The position numbers and the translations under genes are program-made. Under the pieces are notes generated by a model. The model did not search any database, was not told where the DNA came from, and worked only from the letters and a program-made list of their open reading frames with translations. DNA of 64,000 bases, taken from positions 1 to 64,000 of the forward strand of contig NZ_JAAGVC010000016.1 in the NCBI RefSeq assembly GCF_010858045.1, given 5' to 3'. Below are positions 40,425 to 48,716 of this stretch, piece by piece. The first letter of the stretch is position 1; each line of letters begins with the position of its first letter. Origin of the DNA: Nocardia cyriacigeorgica (GTDB taxonomy: Bacteria; Actinomycetota; Actinomycetes; Mycobacteriales; Mycobacteriaceae).

Positions 40425-40584
40425 GATAGGGGACGACCCGCCATCACGGCACGCCGTCATCGAGCAGGCTCATCGCCCGTCCGACCTGCCGCGGGTGAGC
40501 GCCGATCGTCCGGCCCGATATCGCCGTAGGAGGCGACGACGCCCCGGGCGATGGCCAGCACGTCGTCGACGATGCGCATCGGCG
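40425..40584 (-). pseudogene. Truncated, frameshifted remnant of an alkyltransferase-like (ATL) gene
   Basis: On the minus strand this stretch closely resembles the middle of the intact ATL gene at 41394-41705 (the ASYSDIG...VGRAMSLLDD region). It has about 120 bases missing near its 3' end, a missing 5' end, and a one-base insertion (ATCGGGCCGG here against ATCGGCCGG in the intact gene) that shifts the frame. The matching DNA is visibly diverged, so it is either an old duplicate or a paralogue that has decayed. It directly abuts the DUF5313 stop codon. Confidence 0.75.
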
Positions 40585-40968
40585 TCACATCCGCCCGTGC
40601 CGGCGTTCGTACTCCTCGCGTTCGGCGGCACCCTTCTGGCGTTCACGAGCATCGGCCAGCGCCGGGTCGAGGCCATGCTTGGCCAGCCGATGCCGCCGGT
40701 ACACATACATCAACGCGACCGTGAAATAGATCAGCGGCAGGTACAACAGCGCCATCATCGCCAATCCCATCCACAGCGGACCGGGGATCAGCAGAAACAG
40801 GCACAACGGCACGATGATCGGCACCAGGATGCGCGTCAGGTACCGGCGCGCGGCCCCGGGCCCGGTGAGGTCATCGATCACCCAGTCGCGCATCGACGCG
40901 GGCAGCGTTGCGCCGCAGACGTAGCGAATCCGCTGCGTGAAGCTCGGTGTTGCCGGGGCGCTGCTCAC
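40585..40968 (-). CDS. DUF5313 family membrane protein
   Basis: A 127-residue protein with two central hydrophobic helices (ILVPIIVPLCLFLLIPGPLW and ALLYLPLIYFTVALMYVYRRH; split around 45-90) and polar ends, the C-terminal one highly charged (ADARERQKGAAEREEYERR). FTQRIRYVCGATLPASMRDWV is the conserved DUF5313 start, a small family of mycolate actinobacteria with unknown function. The GTG at 40968 has no better alternative. It lies inside the segment bounded by the 24-bp direct repeats. Confidence 0.8.
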   Translation of the reverse strand: MSSAPATPSFTQRIRYVCGATLPASMRDWVIDDLTGPGAARRYLTRILVPIIVPLCLFLLIPGPLWMGLAMMALLYLPLIYFTVALMYVYRRHRLAKHGLDPALADARERQKGAAEREEYERRHGRM

Positions 40969-41001
40969 CCACCGAGCGTAACGCCGGGCCGGTGCACGGC
41001 G

Positions 41002-41371
41002 TCAGCGGTGCGGGGTCGGGTGGTAGATGAGTTCCTGGATGTTGCCGTCCAGGGTGCGGGATTCGATCAGCTCGAGGTCGAAGTCGTCGGCGCCGTCGAA
41101 GACGGAGTCGTTGCCGGTCCGGCCGGTGATCACGGGGAATATCGTCACCTGGAGGCGGTCGACGAGACCGGCGGCCATCAAGGCACGGTTCATCGACAGG
41201 CTGCCGTGCGAGCGCAACGGCACATCGGATTCTTTGAGCCGCGCCACGATGTCGACGGCATCGCCGGGCACGACGGTGGCATCCGGCCAATCGAGCGGCC
41301 CGGTCAATGTGCTCGACACCACCGTGGCCGGCAGGTTCCGCATCCTGGTGACCCATGGGTCTCTCAGATCC
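41002..41371 (-). pseudogene. 5'-truncated RibD C-terminal-domain (dihydrofolate reductase-like) gene
   Basis: About 120 codons remain of a reductase in the RibD/DHFR-like family. NLPATVVSSTLTGPLDWPDA, VPLRSHGSLSMNRALMAAGL and VDRLQVTIFPVITG match the C-terminal two-thirds. Intact members are about 180-200 residues and begin with a core strand before these motifs; here homology stops at the 24-bp repeat copy 2 at 41372, so the N-terminal third is gone. An internal ATG at 41343 could give a 113-residue product, but it would lack the nucleotide-binding start. A pseudogene created at the repeat junction is the best reading. Confidence 0.75.
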
Positions 41372-41395
41372 TCGGCATCGTGAGGCCGGCGCTTC
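41372..41395. repeat. 24-bp direct repeat, copy 2
   Basis: Identical to 40401-40424. This copy covers the two last bases of the ATL gene's stop region and the point where the RibD-like homology ends, marking a deletion or duplication junction. Confidence 0.85.
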
Positions 41396-41705
41396 ACCGC
41401 GGATGTGCGGCTCGCGCCCGAACCATGTCCACGCGCGCTCCGCGCATCGGGATGCCCTCGCGGACGAGCCGTTCCGGTGCGGTGCCGCCGTGGCAGGAGG
41501 CCGGTGTGCCGTCCGCATGGACGACCCGCCACCACGGCACGCCGTCGTCGAGCAGGCTCATCGCCCGTCCGACCTGCCGTGGGTGGGCACCGATCGCCCG
41601 GCCGATATCGGAGTAGGAGGCGACGGTCCCCGGGGCGATGGCGAGCACCGCCTCCCGGACGTCGTCGACGATCGGGCCGGCTGCCGCGCGAAACTCCACG
41701 CTCAC
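41394..41705 (-). CDS. Alkyltransferase-like protein (ATL; MGMT fold without the acceptor cysteine)
   Basis: A 103-residue member of the O6-alkylguanine-DNA alkyltransferase DNA-binding family. ASYSDIGRAIGAHPRQVGRAM is the DNA-binding helix-turn-helix. The active-site PCHR is replaced by PWWRV, so the acceptor cysteine is absent. ATL proteins bind alkylated bases and hand them to nucleotide-excision repair (established). Its ATG overlaps the methyltransferase stop by four bases, so the two are translationally coupled. A decayed second copy lies 800 bases away (40425-40584). Confidence 0.9.
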   Translation of the reverse strand: MSVEFRAAAGPIVDDVREAVLAIAPGTVASYSDIGRAIGAHPRQVGRAMSLLDDGVPWWRVVHADGTPASCHGGTAPERLVREGIPMRGARVDMVRARAAHPR

Positions 41706-42460
41706 ACCTTGCGGGCTTCGATGAGGAATCTGGTGGAGTGCGCGATGAAGGGGCCTTCGGTGTCGATCTGCTCGTGCAGCTCACGCAGGCGATCGCGGTA
41801 TTCGTCGACGGTGAAGCCCGGCACCATCCAGATCACCTTGCGCAGGAAATAGACCACGGCGCCGATATCGAAGAACTCCATGCGAAGCCGTTCGAAGCGC
41901 AGGTCGACCACGTGCAGGCCTGCGGCTTCGGCGTCGGCGCGTTCCGCATCGGGATGACGTCTGCGCCGCACGGATTCCGGCTGCGGTCCGAGGAAGTATT
42001 CGACGAGTTCGAACGCGCTCGCTGGGCCGACGTGCTGAGCGAAGTAAGTGCCGCCGGGTTCGAGCACGCGGGCGATCTCGGTCCACCACACGGTGGCGGG
42101 ATGGCGGCTGGTGACCAGGTCGAAGGCAGCGTCGGCGAACGGGAGTGGTGGTTCGTCGGGATCGGCGACGACAACCACGCCGCGCGGGCGGAGCAGTGCG
42201 GTGGCCTTGGCGACATTGGGCGGCCAGGATTCGGTGGCGGCCATGACCGGCGGCAGGGTCGCGGCTCCCGCCAGCACCTCGCCGCCGCCGGTCTGGATGT
42301 CCAGCGCCGCGGCGGCCTGCGCTAGGCGCGCGCTCATCAGCCGCTGGTAGCCCCAGCTCGGGCGCTGCTCGGTCGCCCGACCATCCAGCCAGGAGAAATC
42401 CCAGCCCGCCACCGGCGCGGCCGCTGCCTCGGCCACGAGCTCCTCGAATGTTCGCCGCAT
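41702..42460 (-). CDS. Class I SAM-dependent methyltransferase
   Basis: A 252-residue soluble methyltransferase. The SAM-binding core is degenerate at motif I (ALDIQTGGGEVLAGAATLPP), with motif II/III at PLPFADAAFDLVTSRHPATVWW and ARVLEPGGTYFAQHVGP. The C-terminal half (FDIGAVVYFLRKVIWMVPGFTVDEY in parts) resembles the rRNA/small-molecule type; the substrate is not clear. Start ATG 42460. It is co-transcribed with the ATL gene through a four-base overlap, which hints at a link to alkylation stress. Confidence 0.85.
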   Translation of the reverse strand: MRRTFEELVAEAAAAPVAGWDFSWLDGRATEQRPSWGYQRLMSARLAQAAAALDIQTGGGEVLAGAATLPPVMAATESWPPNVAKATALLRPRGVVVVADPDEPPLPFADAAFDLVTSRHPATVWWTEIARVLEPGGTYFAQHVGPASAFELVEYFLGPQPESVRRRRHPDAERADAEAAGLHVVDLRFERLRMEFFDIGAVVYFLRKVIWMVPGFTVDEYRDRLRELHEQIDTEGPFIAHSTRFLIEARKV

Positions 42461-42611
42461 GAGCGCATCATGCCTTCCGAGCCCGGCCGGAGGCCAGCGG
42501 GTTTCTCCTGATCAGGCTGGGCGCTCACCCTGCGGGCTGGGGACCTCCGGGTAGCTGTCGCACCGGAGAACGAAATCCGCGCGACCTGTGGTCCACAGGG
42601 AACCTTGCGTG

Positions 42612-42631
42612 TACGTATACATCTACGTATA
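42612..42631. promoter_or_regulatory. AT-rich tandem operator, copy 1
   Basis: TACGTATACATCTACGTATA is built of two TACGTATA units around CATC. It is strikingly AT-rich for this genome and lies about 75-95 bases before the DUF4097 start. A nearly identical copy follows 41 bases on (four helical turns). Confidence 0.75.
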
Positions 42632-42652
42632 GTCGACCTCAGCCGGTCGTTA

Positions 42653-42672
42653 TACGTATACATCTACATATA
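42653..42672. promoter_or_regulatory. AT-rich tandem operator, copy 2
   Basis: TACGTATACATCTACATATA differs from copy 1 by a single base. It lies 34 bases before the DUF4097 ATG, overlapping where the promoter should be. The binding protein is not in the window; PadR-type repressors use comparable AT-rich sites (inference). Confidence 0.75.
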
Positions 42673-42706
42673 ACGCATCCGGGGTGAATCGACCCGAGGA
42701 GAACCC

Positions 42707-43354
42707 ATGCCTACCTTCCAGACTCCCGAGCCCATCGCCGTCGACATCGACGTGGCCTGCGGCGATATCACCGTCACCGCGTCGGAGCGCACCGATACCG
42801 TCGTGCAGATCCGGCCGACGGATCCGGCCGACAAAGATGACGTACGCGCAGCCGAGCAGATCCGGGTGGATGTCGTCGCCGGGAAGTTGACGGTGAAGCA
42901 GCAGTCGCGCGGCTGGCGCGACTTCACCCGGTTCCGCGGCTGCCCCTCGATCCAGGTCGCCATCGAGGTGCCCGCCGGTTCACGGCTCGCCGCCACCGCC
43001 GCGGCCGGCCGCGTGCTGGGTGCCGGTGACCTCGGTGAATGCGATGTGAAGGTGTCCGCCGGTGACATCATCGTCGAGCGCCCGCGCGGATCGGTCACGG
43101 CGGCAACCGATCTGGGCAGCATCAGGATCGGTGAGGCATCGCACGGTGTGCTGCGGCTGGAAACCTCCTTGGGCAGCCTCGACATCGGCATCCGACCCGG
43201 TGTCGCCGCCCGGCTGGAGACCCGCGCACTGTGTGGCACCGTGCAGAACCTGATGGAGCCGATCGACAAGACCGTCCGGGACGAGGACGTGCTGCGGGTG
43301 TACGCGCGCAACTCTTTCGGCAACGTCACCATCCAGCACACCGTCGCAGCGTGA
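42707..43354 (+). CDS. DUF4097-type beta-repeat protein
   Basis: A 215-residue protein made of short parallel beta-repeats, recognisable as the DUF4097 family: VDIDVACGDITVTASERTD near the start, then VEVPAGSRLAATAAAGRVLG, KVSAGDIIVERPRGSV and RLETSLGSLDIG. These proteins are predicted adhesin-like or envelope-associated repeat proteins, without a known activity. No signal peptide is visible. ATG 42707 with CGAGGAGAA upstream. It is almost certainly controlled by the two tandem AT-rich operators just before it. Confidence 0.83.
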   Translation: MPTFQTPEPIAVDIDVACGDITVTASERTDTVVQIRPTDPADKDDVRAAEQIRVDVVAGKLTVKQQSRGWRDFTRFRGCPSIQVAIEVPAGSRLAATAAAGRVLGAGDLGECDVKVSAGDIIVERPRGSVTAATDLGSIRIGEASHGVLRLETSLGSLDIGIRPGVAARLETRALCGTVQNLMEPIDKTVRDEDVLRVYARNSFGNVTIQHTVAA

Positions 43355-43371
43355 CGATCGTGGGAGCGGTG

Positions 43372-44007
43372 TCAGCCGAGTAGGCGCTGTTCCTTGGCGA
43401 CGGCCACCGCGGCCGCTCTCGTGTCCACGCCGAGTTTGGCGTAGATGCGGCCGAGGTGGGTCTTGACCGTCGCTTCGCTGATGTGCAGGGCCTTGGCGAT
43501 TTCCCGGTTGCCGAGGCCGTGCGCGAGCTGGGCGAGGATGTCGGTTTCGCGGGTGGTGAGCCCGGGGCGCGGGTCGCGCATGCGGGCCATGACCCGGCCT
43601 GCCACCGGCGCGGACAGAGCGGTGCGCCCGGCGGCGGCGGTGTGGATGGCGGCGAAGAGTTCCTCCGGCGGCTCGGCTTTGAGCAGATAGCCGGTGGCGC
43701 CAGCGGCGATGGCTCGGGTGATGTCGGCGTCGGTGTCGAAGGTGGTGAGGACCAGCACGTGCGGGCGGGGCTCGGGCAGCGCGCTGATCCGGCGGGTGGC
43801 TTCCACGCCGTCGAACTCCCCGCCGAGCTGCAGATCCATCAACACCACGTCGGGGTGTAGCGCGCCGGCCAGCGTCACCACCTCGGCGCCGCTGCCCGCC
43901 TCCCCGATGACCTCGATATCGGGCGCGCTGTCCAGCAGTGCCCGCAGCCCGGCTCGGACGACGACGTGATCATCGCAGATCAGCAGGCGGACAGTCGGAT
44001 TCGTCAT
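43372..44007 (-). CDS. senR: NarL/LuxR-type response regulator, SenR-like
   Basis: A 211-residue response regulator. The phospho-acceptor aspartate lies in VVLMDLQLGGEFDG; the receiver also has DDH near the start and a lysine in YLLKAEP. The C-terminal LuxR helix-turn-helix is LTTRETDILAQLAHGLGNREIAKALHISEATVKTHLGRIYAKL (read in parts). It is translationally coupled to the histidine kinase (4-base overlap). With the adjacent HbpS-like protein the arrangement corresponds to the SenS-SenR system of Streptomyces that responds to heme and redox stress. Confidence 0.82.
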   Translation of the reverse strand: MTNPTVRLLICDDHVVVRAGLRALLDSAPDIEVIGEAGSGAEVVTLAGALHPDVVLMDLQLGGEFDGVEATRRISALPEPRPHVLVLTTFDTDADITRAIAAGATGYLLKAEPPEELFAAIHTAAAGRTALSAPVAGRVMARMRDPRPGLTTRETDILAQLAHGLGNREIAKALHISEATVKTHLGRIYAKLGVDTRAAAVAVAKEQRLLG

Positions 44008-45173
44008 GGACGCTCCAGGGGGATCGCGGCCGTCAGGACGGTGCCTTCACCGGGCGCGGACTCGATGGTCAGGGTGCCGCCGAGCTGCTGGAGGCGGGCC
44101 CGGATCGCGGGCAGTCCGTAGCCACGATCGTGGGCGGAACCGTCCGCGCCGGCGGGGTCGAATCCGCGGCCGTCGTCGGCGATGTCGAGCAACAGCTGAT
44201 CGTCGAGATAGGTGAGGGTCAGGATGGCGGTGCGGGCGGCGGCGTGCTCGCGGATATTGGCCAGCGCGCCCTGGGCGATACGCAGCACGGTGGCTTCGAT
44301 CCGGCCGGGCAGCGCCACGGGTGCGCCGTCGATGACGTAGCGCACCTCGAGATCCGCGGAGTTCTCCCGCTCGGCCAGGGCACGCAGGGCGGCATCCAGG
44401 GAACCGGTCGCGGCGAGATCGGCGGGCGCGAGATCGTGCACGAAGCGGCGGGCTTCGGCGAGATTCCGTTCGGCGACGGTCGCGGCGGTGCGCACATGGG
44501 AGCGCGCACGTGCGGGATCGCTGTCCCAGATCCGATCGGCGGCCTGCAGCAGCATGCGCTGACTCGACAGCCCCTGCGCCACGGTGTCGTGAATCTCGTT
44601 GGCGAGGCGTTGCCGTTCGGCCAGGGTGCCTTCCCGGCGTTCGGTGGCCGCGAGTTCCCGCCTGGTGCGCAGCAGATCATCGATGAGGCCGGCCTGGCGC
44701 ACGGTCTGGCGCCGCATCTGCACGAACAACGCCGTGGTCACCGCGGCCACCGCGGGCGGGGCCAGCAACAGATTCGGATCACCCCAGCCCGCCAACCGCA
44801 CTTGCGTGAGCACCACCAGCCCGGTGAGCACCAGGACCAGGCCGACCGCGACGCGCACGGGCAGAATGCGAAACCCGGTGTACAGCAACGGCACCGCGCA
44901 CCAGGCGAAGCTCGGCGCCAGCACCACCAGCACCGCCCAGCAGGCGACGAGCAGGGCGAACCACACGGTCCCGCGCCGGCCACCCGGCGCGCCGGCCACG
45001 TACAACAGCGCGAGCAGACCGGACAGCGCCAACACCCAGCCGGACTGTGGACTACCGGGATGACGGATCAGGAAACGTGCCAGTGAGGCGCCCAGCAACA
45101 CGTAGAACGTCGCGTGCATGACGATGGCGAGCACGCGTTCCTCGCCCTGATCGGTCGTGGACACCGCCGGCAT
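44004..45173 (-). CDS. senS: NarL-type sensor histidine kinase, SenS-like
   Basis: A 389-residue membrane kinase. About five or six transmembrane segments (VLAIVMHATFYVLLGASLARFLI, WVLALSGLLALLYVAG, VWFALLVACWAVLVVLAP and two more) precede a HisKA_3 dimerisation domain with the phospho-His in RLANEIHDTVAQGLSSQ and an ATPase domain (LDIADDGRGFDP; GYGLPAIRARLQQLGG). The short connecting loops and lack of a large sensor domain fit SenS, which needs the extracellular HbpS protein to sense. ATG 45173 is chosen because GAGGTGG lies just upstream; an alternative ATG at 45215 has none. Coupled to senR. Confidence 0.83.
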   Translation of the reverse strand: MPAVSTTDQGEERVLAIVMHATFYVLLGASLARFLIRHPGSPQSGWVLALSGLLALLYVAGAPGGRRGTVWFALLVACWAVLVVLAPSFAWCAVPLLYTGFRILPVRVAVGLVLVLTGLVVLTQVRLAGWGDPNLLLAPPAVAAVTTALFVQMRRQTVRQAGLIDDLLRTRRELAATERREGTLAERQRLANEIHDTVAQGLSSQRMLLQAADRIWDSDPARARSHVRTAATVAERNLAEARRFVHDLAPADLAATGSLDAALRALAERENSADLEVRYVIDGAPVALPGRIEATVLRIAQGALANIREHAAARTAILTLTYLDDQLLLDIADDGRGFDPAGADGSAHDRGYGLPAIRARLQQLGGTLTIESAPGEGTVLTAAIPLERP

Positions 45174-45336
45174 CGCCACCTCCTCTATCGCGTCGAACTG
45201 GGCAAACACATTCATTCTGCCGTGCGGGTCGCGGTGGCGGAGTCAACCGATCGGATGACCCGGGTATCGGCCGGACAGCGGCGCGAGACGAGCCGCGGAG
45301 CCGATGGCAAACACCTGGCCCACGCCGAGGATTGAT

Positions 45337-45365
45337 GGTGAACCGAATGGCGACCGCCGTTCACC
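45337..45365. promoter_or_regulatory. Inverted repeat in the senS-hbpS intergenic region
   Basis: GGTGAAC and GTTCACC are perfect seven-base arms around a 15-base spacer. The site ends 18 bases before the hbpS start, in the 210-base region between senS and hbpS. A SenR binding site is possible but unproven. Confidence 0.35.
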
Positions 45366-45383
45366 CGAGCCGAGGAGACCCCC

Positions 45384-45950
45384 ATGAACTCGCGTAGCAC
45401 CCTGGCCACCCGCACCCGGATCGCCATCGGTGGCGCCGCCGTAGCCGCCATCGCGGCGGGCACGATCGGCATCGTCTCCGTCGACGCCGATGCCCCGCAG
45501 CAGGCGCAGGTGGCGCCCGTCGCGGTGAATACCGCCGCGGGCAACATCACCCACAGCGCCCACCTCACCATCGACGCCGCCACCGAGGCGGCGCAGGCGG
45601 CACTCGACGCCGCCCGCACGGAGAATCAGCGCGTCAGCGTCGCCGTGGTGGATCGCAACGGCAACACCATCGTGATGCTGCGCGGCGACGGCGCAGGCCC
45701 GCAGTCCTACGAGTCGGCCGAGAAGAAGGCCTACACCGCCGTCTCCTGGAACGCCCCGACCTCGACACTGGCCGAGCGCCTCGATTCGGCACCGCATCTG
45801 GCCGATATCCCGGGCACGTTGTTCCTGGGTGGCGGCGCCCCGGTCGCGGTTGAGGGCTCGCCGATCGCCGGCATCGGCGTCGCTGGTGCGCCCAGCGGTG
45901 ATCTGGACGAGAAGTTCGCGCAGGCGGGTGTGGAGACCCTGCGCGACTGA
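45384..45950 (+). CDS. hbpS: HbpS-like extracellular heme-binding protein (GlcG/DUF336 family)
   Basis: A 188-residue exported protein. Its N-terminal 35 residues (RIAIGGAAVAAIAAGTIGIV) form a signal or anchor helix. The rest is the GlcG/HbpS fold: HLTIDAATEAAQAALDAART, VSVAVVDRNGNTIVMLRGDG and GGAPVAVEGSPIAGIGVAGAP. Streptomyces HbpS binds heme outside the cell and modulates SenS (established). Divergent from senS-senR here, which matches the Streptomyces logic. ATG 45384 with GAGGAG upstream. Confidence 0.83.
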   Translation: MNSRSTLATRTRIAIGGAAVAAIAAGTIGIVSVDADAPQQAQVAPVAVNTAAGNITHSAHLTIDAATEAAQAALDAARTENQRVSVAVVDRNGNTIVMLRGDGAGPQSYESAEKKAYTAVSWNAPTSTLAERLDSAPHLADIPGTLFLGGGAPVAVEGSPIAGIGVAGAPSGDLDEKFAQAGVETLRD

Positions 45951-46109
45951 TACATCGCCAACGCGGCGCATGCTTCCGACGTCGCAGCACCGACCGCGGA
46001 CATCCACCGGGCAATCCGCTCACCATCCGTCGCGTAACCGGCCCCCGCAGACCGTCGCGCACCTGCACAGTCGTAGGGCAGTGGAGAGCGGCCGGATCGC
46101 TTGCGGCGT

Positions 46110-48674
46110 CTACCTCGGCGTCAGCGTCACCGGCAATGCCGATGGCGACAGCACGAAATCCCGATTCGACGCTCGCACCACGTAATTCGGGTCCGGCGTG
46201 GGCTTCCACCTGGCGAAGAACGCGGCCGAGGCGAGGGTGATCTCCAGCATGGCGAAGTGGTCGCCGAGGCAGCGGCGCCGGCCGACGCCGAACGACAGGC
46301 TGGATTTCTTGTCGATCTCCTCGGCGCGGGCGGGAGACCAGCGGTCGGGGTCGAAGGCTTCGGGGTTGGGGTAGTAGCGCTTGTCGTGCTGCACCATGTA
46401 CGGGCTGAACATGACGGCGGTGCCGTCCGGGATGGTGACGCCGCCGATGGTGACGTCGCCGTCGGCGGTCGCTGCGCTGATCCACGGACCCCAGAAGCGA
46501 ATCGTCTCCGACACGACCTGCTTCAGGTAGGGCAAGGAATGGATGTGCTCGGCGCGCACCGGCCCGGAGCCGACCACCTCGTCGAGTTCGCGGTAGAGCC
46601 GTTCGGCGACCTCGGGTCTGCGCATCACTTCATGCCACAGCCAGCCGGCCAGCGAGGCCATCGAGCCGACACCGCCGGCCAGCATGAGGATCGCCTCGTC
46701 GATGATGTGCTCGTCGGACAGCGTTGCGCCGGTTTCGTCGTCGCGGTGGCGGATCAGCGCCGAGACCACATCGTTGAAATCTTCGTCGCGGCGGCGGTAT
46801 TCGGCGATCACGTCGCCGATGGCGCCGCGCAGATGCCTGGACTTGCGTTCCCACCGCCAGTTCGCGATCAGCCGCAGCCTGCGGATCTGCGGTGGCATGG
46901 CGGTGCGGATGATGACCTGGCTGAGCAGCCACGGCACATTGTCGCGGATCTCGCGGCGGGCCGAATCGCTGAAACTGGCCTTGAACAGGGTGGAGGACAC
47001 CGTGTCGAGCACCAGCCCGTGCGCCTCGTCCATGAGGTTCACCGTGCTGCCCGACGGCAGGCTCGACGACCACGCCTCGGCGATATCGGCTGCGGCCCTG
47101 GTGTATTCGGCCAGCCTGCTCTGGCGCAGGGCGGGCGCGATCATCCGGCGGCGCAGCTTGTGTTCGGCGCCGCGCAGCACATTCACCGAGCCGCCCGCCA
47201 CGTCCTTGATCGCCTCGCGCAGATCCTCGCGATTGAACTCCGCCTCACCCAACCCGACCTCACGCACCAGATCAGGGGTGGTGAGCAGGTAGCCGGTCTT
47301 CTGGCCGAAGTGCAGCCGCACGATCGGCCCGAGCTCCGACAGCGAGGTCACGAATCCGGGTGCGTCACGCAGCGCGCGCAGACTGTGCCCGACGAGCGGC
47401 AGGCCGCCGGGAGCGGTGGGGATATCGGTCAGACTGCGCGGCATCGCCTGTTCCGGGCTGGCCGCGACCTCCTCGATCGCTTGGCGATAGACCTCGGTTA
47501 CCGCGCCGATCTGCCGCGATTGGCGCACACCGTCGCTGTGCTTGGACTGCACCGCGCGCATCTCGGCCAGTGCGGCACGATCGGCCGCCAGCCGGGTCAG
47601 CGTCTCGGCGATCCCCTTCGCCGAAGGATCGCCGGTGCGCATCCCGCCGCCGACGGGCACCGATTCGGCCAGATCGGGATCGCAGTAGATGACGGGCAGC
47701 CCCACCGCGACGGCTTCCAGCAGCACCATCCCCTGGGTGTCGAAACCCGACGACGGAAACAGCAGCGCGTCGGCCTTGGCCATCGCGTTCAGGCATTCGC
47801 GCTGAGTGACCCTGCCGTGCAACCGGATTCGATCGGCGAGTCCGTATTCTGCGATGCGGGCGGCAACGGCGTCGCGTTGATCGCCCTCGCCGTAGATGTC
47901 CAGGGTGCAGCCGGGCGTGCCGCGCACCGCGTCGATCGCTTCGAGCGGCCGCTTCTCCGCCGACAGCCTGCCGCACCAGATCAGCTGCAACGGGCCGGAT
48001 TCGGGATGGGAGTAGTCCGCTCCGGAGCGGCTGTCGACCAGTGCGTCGTCGACGCCGTTGGACACCACCCGCAGGGGCCGCGTCACGCCGTGATCGACGA
48101 GCAGATCGGCGAAATGCCTGGTGGGCGCGATCACCCGGTCAGCGGCCTGGGCCTGCGCGGAGATGGTCCACCAGGCATGGCGCGCCGCACGGCTTTCCGC
48201 ACGATGGGGCATGTGATGACGGTGCGGCACGAAGCGTCCGTGCAACGTGCGCAGTGCCAGTGCCGCCGGATAGGGCGCGGGGGAGGTGCGCTCGAGGAAC
48301 GCGTCGTCACGGCTCTGCGCGGTGTGCACCAGCGGAAGGCGATGCCGCCGTGCGGCTTTCATGCCGGCGATGGCGACACCGTAGGTGGTGTGGGTGTGCA
48401 CCACGTCGACCGGGCCGCGGGCGGCGAAGGCGTCATCGATGCGGCGGGCATTGCGCTTGCTCGGCAGCACCATCGGGAAACCGTTCACCGCGACCGGAAC
48501 GGCTTCGAGCTCCACCACGTTCGCGGCGGATTCGACCCGCGCGCCCGCGAGCGGCGCGACGACCAGCGTGACGCGATGACCTGCGTTTTCCAGCCCCCGG
48601 CAGAGCGAATCGACCGCGGTCTGGACACCACCGAGCGTGGCCGGGTGGTAATCCATGAACATCGCGATGTGCAC
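46110..48674 (-). CDS. GT4 glycosyltransferase - cytochrome P450 fusion protein
   Basis: One uninterrupted 854-codon gene encoding two enzymes. Residues 1-405 are a GT4 glycosyltransferase: N-terminus VHIAMFMDYHPATLGGVQTA, HTHTTYG, donor-site WCGRLSAEKRPLEAI and the EX7E-like box as D-x7-E (FDTQGMVLLEA). Residues 411-854 are a complete P450: PLVGHSLRALRDAPGF, ExxR in VSETIRFWGP, FDPDRW, and the heme-thiolate FGVGRRRCLGDHFA (Cys about 802). Its I-helix reads LMLAGGVGSMASLAG, lacking the usual acid-alcohol pair. There is no stop codon between the halves. The start is GTG 48674, giving a textbook GT4 beginning. Divergent from a UGT gene with only 42 bases between them. Soluble glycosylation-oxidation of a lipid or terpenoid-like acceptor is plausible; the substrate is unknown. 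Confidence 0.8.
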   Translation of the reverse strand: MHIAMFMDYHPATLGGVQTAVDSLCRGLENAGHRVTLVVAPLAGARVESAANVVELEAVPVAVNGFPMVLPSKRNARRIDDAFAARGPVDVVHTHTTYGVAIAGMKAARRHRLPLVHTAQSRDDAFLERTSPAPYPAALALRTLHGRFVPHRHHMPHRAESRAARHAWWTISAQAQAADRVIAPTRHFADLLVDHGVTRPLRVVSNGVDDALVDSRSGADYSHPESGPLQLIWCGRLSAEKRPLEAIDAVRGTPGCTLDIYGEGDQRDAVAARIAEYGLADRIRLHGRVTQRECLNAMAKADALLFPSSGFDTQGMVLLEAVAVGLPVIYCDPDLAESVPVGGGMRTGDPSAKGIAETLTRLAADRAALAEMRAVQSKHSDGVRQSRQIGAVTEVYRQAIEEVAASPEQAMPRSLTDIPTAPGGLPLVGHSLRALRDAPGFVTSLSELGPIVRLHFGQKTGYLLTTPDLVREVGLGEAEFNREDLREAIKDVAGGSVNVLRGAEHKLRRRMIAPALRQSRLAEYTRAAADIAEAWSSSLPSGSTVNLMDEAHGLVLDTVSSTLFKASFSDSARREIRDNVPWLLSQVIIRTAMPPQIRRLRLIANWRWERKSRHLRGAIGDVIAEYRRRDEDFNDVVSALIRHRDDETGATLSDEHIIDEAILMLAGGVGSMASLAGWLWHEVMRRPEVAERLYRELDEVVGSGPVRAEHIHSLPYLKQVVSETIRFWGPWISAATADGDVTIGGVTIPDGTAVMFSPYMVQHDKRYYPNPEAFDPDRWSPARAEEIDKKSSLSFGVGRRRCLGDHFAMLEITLASAAFFARWKPTPDPNYVVRASNRDFVLSPSALPVTLTPR

Positions 48675-48716
48675 AATGTCACTGTACCGAGGCACCACGA
48701 GTGAAAAGAAGCGCGA

